From contig NZ_CP034438.1 in assembly GCF_003952265.1 (NCBI RefSeq), positions 372,001-436,000 on the forward strand: 64,000 nt of DNA, read 5' to 3'. The notes under the pieces were generated by a model, which worked only from the letters and a program-made list of their open reading frames with translations, was not told where the DNA came from and did no database searches. The stretch is from Flaviflexus salsibiostraticola (GTDB lineage Bacteria > Actinomycetota > Actinomycetes > Actinomycetales > Actinomycetaceae). Positions 21,264 to 27,809 of the stretch are shown here, piece by piece. The stretch's first letter is position 1, and the number at the start of each line of letters is the position of its first letter. A program made the translations under genes and the position numbers.

Positions 21264-21575
21264 TCAGGCAGCCGCGCCCTGCGTGTCCTCGACTGCCGAC
21301 ACGGCGCCTCTAGACGGCTTCCGGTAATAGAGGATGACAGCGATCATCGCGATGCCGACCAGAGTCGAGACGGTGTTCGCGATGATGAGGGGGAGCGCTC
21401 CCGAGGTGATGCCGTAGGAGAACCAGAGCACGTAGCCGATGACGAGGATCCCCATCCACGACAGTGAGACGTTCGAGGAATCGCGCGTCTGGACCATGAG
21501 CCGAATCTGCAGAAGCGGCGCAAGAGCCATGACCAATCCCCACACGGTGGTGGCGACGGCGAGAAATGAAGACAA
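21264..21575 (-). CDS. SemiSWEET-family sugar transporter
   Basis: A 103-residue membrane protein with three predicted helices, the half-size unit that dimerises to form a SWEET-like sugar uniporter. The family pattern is visible: an early helix with LAPLLQIRLMVQTRDSSNVS, then LSWMGILVIGYVLWFSYGI and PLIIANTVSTLVGIAMIAVILYYR. The TTG start is preferred because GAGGAGTT lies five bases before it and the length then fits SemiSWEETs (about 90-100 residues); upstream ATG codons at 21614 and 21638 lack a ribosome site. The sugar cannot be assigned. Confidence 0.75.
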   Translation of the reverse strand: MSSFLAVATTVWGLVMALAPLLQIRLMVQTRDSSNVSLSWMGILVIGYVLWFSYGITSGALPLIIANTVSTLVGIAMIAVILYYRKPSRGAVSAVEDTQGAAA

Positions 21576-21759
21576 CAGAGAACTCCTCAAGATGATGAAC
21601 AGTGGCGGAGCCATAGGCTCGGCGCAACCACTGCCCATCCTAATCTCTCTGGAGCATTATGGCTGGTGTGTCTCCCCACAGGGGGAGGCGCGGTCAAACC
21701 GCTTGATGGTGCGGCTGACCGCGCCGACGGGGAGCCGACGAGCCAGCCCGCAACGCGCC

Positions 21760-22521
21760 TCATTCGACCCCGAAGTCAAACTGCTTCTGATGGTGACCGA
21801 AGCGCTCACGAAGGAAGTTCCCGCTGCTCGTGAGTCGGGCCGAGGAGGCGCCGTGGCGCGTGGCGTGAAGAGCATCGGCCTGGCTCTGGAGGAGATTCAA
21901 CTGTTCGGCGAGCTCCTCGTTGGGCGTCCTGCCGTTCGGCTGGCGAGTGTCGACCATGTCCGCCGGAATGGCGAGGTAGCCCTTGAGCACCATGGGGAGG
22001 TATCTCTCCGTGAGCGCTTCAAGCTCGTACTCGAATTGAGCATCACGGGAGGGGTGCGCGTTTTCTGCCTCGATGACGGAGTGGAGCGTGCTGCAGCACG
22101 TGAGGATCGACCCGTAGGAGTCGGCGGGGAGGCGATGCCGATTCGCCTTGGCGTGGTTGGATGCCCAGGCGACGGCCGACGACAGCGTCGACTCGGTCGG
22201 CGGGCGGGTGACCTGGGCGGGGGCCGAGCGTGGCTCGAGGTTCTGAGGATTGGTGCGCCTGCGTCCCGTGGGTCCATCGAGCCACAGGTCCCGGCGCCAG
22301 AAGGCACGGCTGCCCGACAGGACCATCGCGCCCAGGCCGAGAACGGGCGTGAGCCACGACCAGCTGGCAATGCCGAGGATGAACATCAGTGCGTAGGCGG
22401 CGCCTTCGAGTGTTGCCATCCTGTTCTTCGACCCGATGCCGACGCCCAGCATGAGGAAGGCGAGGAAGGGGAAGAAGATGACGACAAGAGCAATCTTGAA
22501 GGCGTTCTTCACGCGATACAT
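21760..22521 (-). CDS. XpaC-like membrane protein linked to TelA
   Basis: A 253-residue protein with two or three N-terminal membrane helices (about 8-30 and 37-68) and a helical soluble C-terminus containing RYLPMVLKGYLAIPADMV and a final NEELAEQLNLLQSQADAL, which resembles the XpaC family (5-bromo-4-chloroindolyl phosphate hydrolysis proteins) that is often next to telA. It starts two bases after telA. The biochemical role of XpaC is not known; the name of the family should not be taken as a function. Assignment rests on weak motif likeness plus the TelA partner. Confidence 0.55.
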   Translation of the reverse strand: MYRVKNAFKIALVVIFFPFLAFLMLGVGIGSKNRMATLEGAAYALMFILGIASWSWLTPVLGLGAMVLSGSRAFWRRDLWLDGPTGRRRTNPQNLEPRSAPAQVTRPPTESTLSSAVAWASNHAKANRHRLPADSYGSILTCCSTLHSVIEAENAHPSRDAQFEYELEALTERYLPMVLKGYLAIPADMVDTRQPNGRTPNEELAEQLNLLQSQADALHATRHGASSARLTSSGNFLRERFGHHQKQFDFGVE

Positions 22522-22523
22522 CG

Positions 22524-23744
22524 TCAGCCCCTCTTCTCTGGGGCAGTCGCCGCATCAGAGGCGTGGCTCCGCTCAAGCTGGCCTCGGGACCTGTTCACCT
22601 GGCCCTGGAGAGTTGCGGTTGTCTCCTTCATCGCCTGAGCGGCCTCAATCTTGAATCGATCGATCTCGTCGAGGGCCTGGAAAACATTGTCGAAGGCCTG
22701 CTGAAGCTTGTCGGGGTCGATCGTCGCCTTCGCGGCGTTCTGGTGAATCGCTGTTCCCTGAGCGCGGAGCATCTCCGACGTCTGGAGAATCATGTCCGAC
22801 GTGGTCGAATTGAGCGCCTCGATCTGGGACAGGACAATCTTCTGCTGGGCGACTGCCTGCGCGACGATGACGGCGACCCGCAGTGCGGAGAGTGTCGTAT
22901 CAAGCGCCCGGTCGACGCCCTTGATGAGCTCCGCATTGTTCTTCTTCACGACGTCGAGTGCGAGGTACGCCTGGACCGAGACTGCCAGCTGTGTCATGAG
23001 GTCCTGATGCCGCTGACGAATGTAGAAGAGTGCATCGGTCTCGAGTGCCGTGGCATCGTCCCCGCGCCCCTCCGCTCTCAGTCCCGCAATCCGCTGCTCG
23101 AGCTCGTTGCCCAGATGGTTGGCAAGCACTGAGTAATTGGCAAGGTAGCCCATCGCCTCCCAGAGGGAATCCCGTTCGGTCTGAATCGAGGCGTTGTCGA
23201 GACGCAGCTCGTCCTGCCCTCCGCGCAGCGACTTCGTGATGGCATCGAGATGGGACTGAGCGGATTCGTACTTCATGAAGTATCGCTCGAGTGACCTGCC
23301 GCCGGGCAGGAACTTGAAGATCCTCCTGCCACCGGTGAGATCGTGACGCTTCGGGTCAAGATCAGTGACAACCTGCCGCAGCTCCTCGATCGTCCTGCCT
23401 GTGCGCGATGCCGGATCATCTCCCTTGGGAGAGAATGCTGCGGGTCGCTCGAGCATGCGACTCGAGGACGTGCTCGCCTGCGCCATGATGCCCTCACCGA
23501 GCCGCGTGAGCTGGGCGAGCTTCGTCTGGAACTCTGGGCTCTGCAGGTCAACCGCCATGAGGTCGTCGAGAAACCGGCTGGCCGTCTCTGCGTGCTTGGC
23601 CTGCTCAACGGCATCGACGAGGATCATGCCGCCGACCTTCTCGGGTTCGTGGACCACGACCTCGGCCGCAGGTGTGGGCGGCTCGAGAATCAGCGGATTG
23701 TCCGAAGGCCGGCTCTGGTCGCCGAGATCAAGTGGGTTCGACAT
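22524..23744 (-). CDS. telA: TelA-family toxic anion resistance protein
   Basis: A 406-residue cytosolic, mostly alpha-helical protein of the TelA/KlaA family, linked to tellurite and other anion or antibiotic stress. Family landmarks include GGRRIFKFLPGGRSLERYFMKYESAQSHLDAI, LRGGQDELRLDNASIQTER, and the C-terminal NTLSALRVAVIVAQAVAQQKIVLSQIEALN-like helices. The ATG at 23744 has GGAAAGAGAG upstream; earlier in-frame starts lack support. It heads a two-gene unit with the XpaC-like gene. The molecular activity of TelA proteins is not settled. Confidence 0.88.
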   Translation of the reverse strand: MSNPLDLGDQSRPSDNPLILEPPTPAAEVVVHEPEKVGGMILVDAVEQAKHAETASRFLDDLMAVDLQSPEFQTKLAQLTRLGEGIMAQASTSSSRMLERPAAFSPKGDDPASRTGRTIEELRQVVTDLDPKRHDLTGGRRIFKFLPGGRSLERYFMKYESAQSHLDAITKSLRGGQDELRLDNASIQTERDSLWEAMGYLANYSVLANHLGNELEQRIAGLRAEGRGDDATALETDALFYIRQRHQDLMTQLAVSVQAYLALDVVKKNNAELIKGVDRALDTTLSALRVAVIVAQAVAQQKIVLSQIEALNSTTSDMILQTSEMLRAQGTAIHQNAAKATIDPDKLQQAFDNVFQALDEIDRFKIEAAQAMKETTATLQGQVNRSRGQLERSHASDAATAPEKRG

Positions 23745-23969
23745 GCGGTGCTCTCTTTCCTCATCAAGCCCCTCGATTTTCTCATCCTCCAGCCACGGCA
23801 GTACAGCACTTCGGCCGCTGGCGGACCAGAAGGGGAGGGGCGCGGGGACGCCGTTCACCACTTAACCATCTGAACCTGACGATGTCCGGAGAATGGAGCA
23901 CTCCGGAGGATCATGCGCTCGCTCCGCAAGAGGGGTGCGGAGCCTCTGAGCTCGAGGCCAGACAACGAA

Positions 23970-24005
23970 GAACCCCGATCCGCATTCCTGCCGATCGGGG
24001 TGTTC
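23970..24005 (-). terminator. Terminator behind the minus-strand tRNA-Val
   Basis: GAACCCCGATC (23970-23980) pairs with GATCGGGG-T-GTTC (23993-24005). Read on the minus strand it follows tRNA-Val(CAC) by three bases and is succeeded by CTTCGTTGTC, a T-rich tail, as expected for an intrinsic terminator. Confidence 0.75.
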
Positions 24006-24007
24006 TG

Positions 24008-24079
24008 TGGGCGATACTGGGTTCGAACCAGTGACCTCCTCGGTGTGAACGAGGCGCTCTACCACTGAGCTAATCGCCC
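24008..24079 (-). tRNA. tRNA-Val (anticodon CAC)
   Basis: A 72-base cloverleaf: acceptor GGGCGAT/ATCGCCC with discriminator A, D arm with AGCTCAGTGGTAGAGC, anticodon loop TTCACAC giving CAC, and T arm with GGTTCGAACC. No CCA is encoded. A terminator hairpin follows. Confidence 0.95.
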
Positions 24080-24253
24080 GCGGACCATCTCTGGTCGCGA
24101 CTTGAAGGATACTGAATTTCGGGCCTCCGCGCCAAGCCGACAGGCTGGAAATTGGCGCAGAACTGCGTGATGCTTCCTACACCCCCGCAGTTGGACAACG
24201 AGAACTCAAACTGGATATATTAATTGAGCACCGCCGGGAAGCCGGAAGGTAAC

Positions 24254-24326
24254 GCGGACGTAGCTCAGTTGGTAGAGCATCACCTTGCCAAGGTGAGGGT
24301 CGCGGGTTCGAATCCCGTCGTCCGCT
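24254..24326 (+). tRNA. tRNA-Gly (anticodon GCC)
   Basis: A 73-base cloverleaf: acceptor GCGGACG/CGTCCGC, D arm AGCTCAGTTGGTAGAGC, anticodon loop TTGCCAA giving GCC, T arm GGGTTCGAATCCC, discriminator T, no encoded CCA. First of three plus-strand tRNAs spaced by 9 to 26 bases. Confidence 0.96.
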
Positions 24327-24352
24327 CTGGGAAGCCTGAAAAGGTTTCGCAC

Positions 24353-24423
24353 GGTGGGTTGGCCGAGAGGCGAGGCAACGGCCTGCAAAGCCGTGTACAC
24401 GGGTTCGAATCCCGTACCCACCT
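24353..24423 (+). tRNA. tRNA-Cys (anticodon GCA)
   Basis: A 71-base cloverleaf: acceptor GGTGGGT/ACCCACC, anticodon loop CTGCAAA giving GCA, T arm GGGTTCGAATCCC, discriminator T, no encoded CCA. It lies between tRNA-Gly and tRNA-Val and is probably on the same transcript. Confidence 0.96.
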
Positions 24424-24432
24424 CGCAAGCGA

Positions 24433-24504
24433 GGGCGATTGGCGCAGCGGTAGCGCGCTTCCCTGACACGGAAGAGGTCACTGGTTCGATCCCAGTATCG
24501 CCCA
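24433..24504 (+). tRNA. tRNA-Val (anticodon GAC)
   Basis: A 72-base cloverleaf: acceptor GGGCGAT/ATCGCCC, anticodon loop CTGACAC giving GAC, T arm with GGTTCGATCC, discriminator A. Unlike its three neighbours it is followed directly by an encoded CCA (24505-24507). Confidence 0.96.
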
Positions 24505-24509
24505 CCAGC

Positions 24510-24537
24510 AAGGCCCCGAGAGAGATCTCGGGGCCTT
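24510..24537 (+). terminator. Terminator of the tRNA-Gly-Cys-Val transcript
   Basis: AAGGCCCCGAGA (24510-24521) and TCTCGGGGCCTT (24526-24537) form a perfect 12-base-pair stem with a GAGA loop, three bases after the CCA of tRNA-Val(GAC), followed by CGTCTTG. Confidence 0.85.
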
Positions 24538-24796
24538 CGTCTTGCCGTCGAGCCGGTGATCGCAGCAATTGTGGCGCTAGAACACGGCACCGCGAGGGTG
24601 CGCAGCCGTGCCGGCGGACGGCCGCCGAGAGAGCAGCTCTCCGCAACATCCATCCGATCGCTTCCTGCCCGGCCGCCTCCTCAACGCGGCAGAATCCTGG
24701 ACCGCCGCGCTCACCGAACCGTAGAATCCGAATAAGGACGGCCGCTCCGGCGGACGACCGCCCGCCGCCGGTCGCCCCTTGATGAAGGGGGTCGTC

Positions 24797-25369
24797 ATGC
24801 GTGCGGCACCGATTCTTCGATACGGCACATCCGGACTTCTCATCGCGTTCGCGCTCCTCGCAGGGCTGTTCGCCGCGGGCTACGCCTACACGGATCTTCG
24901 GCTCCGACTCGCGATCCTGTTGACCGTCGGATGGCTCACAATCGCCGGGGGACTGGGCTTCCTCGCCTGGAGCCGACCAGATCGAGCAGTACCGGTCCTC
25001 GGCGTCGTCACCATCATCACCGCGGGCACGACCATCATCGACAGTCGCGTCGACCTGTTCGGCAGGGATGACATCGGGCCGGTGCTGACGATGGTGATCG
25101 TCGCCATCCTCGTCCCCCTGGCAGTACTCGGACTGAGACGGGCGACCGCCGCCGGGCTGCTGCTGCTCGTTCTTGGCCTCTGCCAGGCGCTCTCTGCAGG
25201 CCTGCTCATGGGCCAGCGTGGGGGAGGGCCTCCTCTCGGTGCGGCCTTGACGGGCTCCTCCGGCGTCATCGTCCTGCCGATTCTCGGCAGCGGCCTCCTC
25301 TTGCTTCTCGCAGGATGGCTGGAGCGCCGTGCGACGAAGCACAGGCCGACGGAGGCACCGGTCCGGTGA
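24797..25369 (+). CDS. Hypothetical multi-pass membrane protein
   Basis: A 190-residue protein with about six hydrophobic helices separated by short loops (DLRLR, SRPDR, DSRVDLFGRDD) and a basic C-terminal tail (ERRATKHRPTEAP). I do not recognise a family. The ATG at 24797 has AAGGGGG five bases upstream; an ATG at 24782 is in frame but lacks a site. TAGAAT at 24722 could be its -10. It stands alone between the tRNA cluster and the IS110 element; a weak hairpin at 25448-25466 may end its transcript. Confidence 0.65.
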   Translation: MRAAPILRYGTSGLLIAFALLAGLFAAGYAYTDLRLRLAILLTVGWLTIAGGLGFLAWSRPDRAVPVLGVVTIITAGTTIIDSRVDLFGRDDIGPVLTMVIVAILVPLAVLGLRRATAAGLLLLVLGLCQALSAGLLMGQRGGGPPLGAALTGSSGVIVLPILGSGLLLLLAGWLERRATKHRPTEAPVR

Positions 25370-25500
25370 TTCCGGTGCGGGGGCCAGCGGCACAGGCGTC
25401 AGCCCTGCGCGCAGCGCTATCGCGCCTGCGCCGCACGTCGATCCCCACCTCGGTGCGGCACTGAGGCGCGCCCCCACCACTCCGACAGTAAGAATAGAAG

Positions 25501-25783
25501 TGCCTGATCTTCTCGAATGGTTTGACCCACACAGCGATCGACCCCTGAACAGTCGGTCAGGTGCCGTGAGTGTTCCCGAAAGGTTCTGACTCACACTCTG
25601 ATCGACCAGCGTGTCTTTCCCCGGACCTGTCGACCATTCGAGAACACTCACGGCGAGGCTTTCGCCTCGCCGTGATCATGTGACTCAAGAAGGGCCTGAA
25701 CACCTTTTCTCTTTACTGTCTTGTCCAGGTTACCGGTCGATACGAAAGCACCACAAACAATGCACATCGATTGGAGAAACCTC
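25501..25783 (+). ncRNA. IS110 left end: candidate bridge RNA region
   Basis: This non-coding stretch upstream of the transposase is full of pairing: TTCTCGAATGG (25510-25520) with CCATTCGAGAA (25634-25644), CCGTGAGTGTTC (25564-25575) with GAACACTCACGG (25642-25653), and a perfect hairpin CACGGCGAGGC-TTTC-GCCTCGCCGTG (25649-25674). The second arms overlap, so the folds compete. In the IS110 family the left end encodes the bridge RNA that pairs with target and donor DNA. The RNA limits are not determined here; the call rests on position and structure. Confidence 0.4.
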
Positions 25784-26857
25784 ATGACCTCACAACCTTT
25801 CATCACTGTCGTTGGTGGCGTAGACACCCACAAAGACCTGCATGTTGCTGCGGTAGTTGATCAGCACGACCGGGTACTCGCAACCGAATTCTTTCCTACG
25901 ACCAGGCATGGGTACAAGCTGCTCGTGCACTGGTTACGCTCCTTCGGACAGATCGCCAGGATCGGGGTGGAATGCACCGGCACCTATGGGGCGGGCCTGT
26001 TGCGCTACCTCCACGCACAAGATATCGAAGTACTCGAAGTCACCGGCCCCGACCAAGCCCTCCGAAGGCGCAAAGGCAAAGACGACACCCTCGATGCAGA
26101 GAATGCTGCTCACGCAGCCTATGCCCGGGTGCGTGCCGTGACCCCGAAAACCCGTGACGGGCTGGTTGAATCCCTACGGGTGTTGAAAGTGTCCCGTAAA
26201 ACTGCGGTCGCTGCCAGACGAGTCGCGTTACAGATGATCCGCATGAACATCGTGTCAGCACCAGACGAACTCCGTGACCAGCTGCGCACCCTGACTCGCA
26301 TGAAACTCATCCGCACCCTAGCCGCATGGCGACCAGATCTCACGAAGTATCGCGATGTCACTGGCGCGTACAAGATCGCTTTGAAATCCCTTGCACGTAG
26401 GTACCTGGAACTCACTGATGAGATCGCTGATCTTGATGTCATGATCAAAAACATTGTTGATCATCTCGCCCCAGACCTCATCAAAAAACCAGCGGTCGGC
26501 TATGAGTCTGCAGCTCAGCTGCTGATCACTGCGGGAGACAACCCCGACCGGCTGACTTCAGAAGCCGCGTTCGCAGCATTGTGTGGGGCGAGCCCGATCC
26601 CGGCATCATCAGGCAAAACACACCGTCACCGGCTCAACAGGGGTGGTGACCGGCAAGCCAACTCTGCCCTGCACATCATCGCGATCGGCAGACTCAGAAC
26701 CGACCCGAGAACCCAGGACTATGTGGCGAAGAAACTCTCCGAAGGGCACTCCAAAATGGAAGCCCTCAGGTGCGTGAAACGATACCTCGCACGGGAAATG
26801 TTCTACGCGCTCAAAACCAGAACCCAGGTAATCAATCAGACGCAGATTGCTGCTTGA
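25784..26857 (+). CDS. IS110-family transposase
   Basis: A 357-residue RNA-guided recombinase of the IS110 family. The N-terminal RuvC-like DEDD domain shows D14 in GGVDTHKDLH, E63 in VECTGTYG and the acidic pair in KGKDDTLDAENAA. A coiled-coil middle (about 160-235) leads to the Tnp domain with CGASPIPASSGKTHRHRLNRGGDRQANSALH, which holds the catalytic serine. The ATG at 25784 has GGAGAAAC upstream; earlier in-frame codons lack a site. Full length, no disabling change visible, so the element may be active. Confidence 0.93.
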   Translation: MTSQPFITVVGGVDTHKDLHVAAVVDQHDRVLATEFFPTTRHGYKLLVHWLRSFGQIARIGVECTGTYGAGLLRYLHAQDIEVLEVTGPDQALRRRKGKDDTLDAENAAHAAYARVRAVTPKTRDGLVESLRVLKVSRKTAVAARRVALQMIRMNIVSAPDELRDQLRTLTRMKLIRTLAAWRPDLTKYRDVTGAYKIALKSLARRYLELTDEIADLDVMIKNIVDHLAPDLIKKPAVGYESAAQLLITAGDNPDRLTSEAAFAALCGASPIPASSGKTHRHRLNRGGDRQANSALHIIAIGRLRTDPRTQDYVAKKLSEGHSKMEALRCVKRYLAREMFYALKTRTQVINQTQIAA

Positions 26858-26877
26858 CACTTAGAAGGGCGTCGGAT

Positions 26878-26911
26878 GGACGGGGCGGCGCCGTTCGGCC
26901 CCGCCCCGTCC
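26878..26911 (-). terminator. Hairpin behind the minus-strand hydrolase gene
   Basis: GGACGGGGCGG (26878-26888) and CCGCCCCGTCC (26901-26911) form a perfect 11-base-pair stem with a 12-base loop, 35 bases past the stop of the alpha/beta hydrolase on the minus strand. It lies just outside the right end of the IS110 element. Confidence 0.65.
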
Positions 26912-26945
26912 GTCACCTGCTCAGCTTCAATCCGCCGTCGACATG

Positions 26946-27752
26946 TCACACCGCCCGGTTGAGGATCCAGCGGCAGGCGTCCTGGATGATCTCATCGTTG
27001 GCATACTCGTTGAAGATCTCGTGGAGGAGGTTGCCGTAGATCTTGAGCTGACGGTCCTCCGACGAGATCTGCTCGAAGGTGTCCTGGGAGTCCTTCAAGC
27101 TGACGATCGCGTCCTTCTCTCCGTGGAGGAAGAGGATGGGCTCGGAGTAGTCGGCCAGACTCTGGGTGATCCGGGAGACGCCCTCGTTGAGGGCGTAGCA
27201 GAGGCCGAGCGTGTACGTCGTCGCGATGTCCTCGTCGGCCGCGTACGCGTCCCGGACCTCCTTGACCGAGCAGAGACCCTCACCGAGCTCATTGTCGAGC
27301 GTCGAGTGGGGGTCCCCGCCCTGCGGAACATCGGCGATGAGCTTCGCATGGTCGAAGAGAAGCGGTGCGGACAGGACGGCTCCATCGATCTTGTCAGGGT
27401 GACGGAGCCCGTGGCCGACCACCGCATATCCGCCCATTGAGTGTCCGAGGAGGAATACCGGCAGGTCGGGGTTCTGCTCCTTCGCGAGATCAAGGACGAC
27501 GTCCGTGTCGTTGATCGGGTCATCCCAGTGCTCGAGGTGGGTGCGCTCACCCTCGGACCTCCCGTGCCCCCGATGGTCGAAGCGGTAGACGCCGATCCCG
27601 ACGATGTTGAAGGCATCGACGAGGTGGTCGTAGCGTCCATGGTGCTCGCACAGCCCGTGGACGAGGACGACGATCGCCTTCGGCATGTCGGGGATGGTGC
27701 GGCGCACATAGAGCTTCGTCCCGTCGAAGGACGGGAGCATTCTTTCCGGCAT
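26946..27752 (-). CDS. Alpha/beta hydrolase, monoacylglycerol lipase/lysophospholipase-like
   Basis: A 268-residue soluble alpha/beta hydrolase of the Hydrolase_4 (serine aminopeptidase S33) type. The oxyanion segment VLVHGLCEHHGRY, RFDHRGHGRSEG, the nucleophile elbow GHSMGG, the acid in HGEKDAIVS and the histidine in NLLHEIFNE complete the triad and match monoacylglycerol lipases and PldB-like lysophospholipases. The substrate is not defined by sequence. It lies downstream of acs on the same strand with a gap of 57 bases and may be co-transcribed. Confidence 0.85.
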   Translation of the reverse strand: MPERMLPSFDGTKLYVRRTIPDMPKAIVVLVHGLCEHHGRYDHLVDAFNIVGIGVYRFDHRGHGRSEGERTHLEHWDDPINDTDVVLDLAKEQNPDLPVFLLGHSMGGYAVVGHGLRHPDKIDGAVLSAPLLFDHAKLIADVPQGGDPHSTLDNELGEGLCSVKEVRDAYAADEDIATTYTLGLCYALNEGVSRITQSLADYSEPILFLHGEKDAIVSLKDSQDTFEQISSEDRQLKIYGNLLHEIFNEYANDEIIQDACRWILNRAV

Positions 27753-27809
27753 GGGATTCTCCTTTGAATCTGGCCCGAATCGGAGGATGGCGGCCCGATC
27801 GCCAGACCG

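Larger units (their letters stand above)
25495..26867 (+). mobile_element. IS110-family insertion sequence (approximate ends)
   Basis: One DEDD transposase gene flanked by a long structured non-coding left side (about 280 bases) and a short right side (about 10 bases), the layout of the IS110 group. The hexamer TAGAAG occurs at 25495-25500 and 26862-26867 and is used here as the limits, giving about 1.37 kb, a normal size. IS110 elements lack terminal inverted repeats, so the ends are uncertain by several bases. TTGACA at 26854-26859 overlaps the transposase stop; in this family a right-end -35 can form a promoter when the excised circle closes. Confidence 0.7.

Noticed and set aside
24206..25651. 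A 481-residue open frame on the minus strand across three tRNAs and a membrane protein gene
   Set aside because: It reads through tRNA genes and a terminator; no family likeness.
25686..25783. Left end of the IS110 element placed at AAGAAGGGC near 25687
   Set aside because: That would leave under 100 bases of left end and exclude the structured region; the TAGAAG copy at 25495 gives a family-typical size. The similarity at 25688 is instead reported as a possible guide segment.
20923..26945. CRISPR array or prophage in the accessory stretch
   Set aside because: No regularly spaced direct repeats, integrase, capsid or lysis gene is seen; only tRNAs, single genes and an IS110 element.
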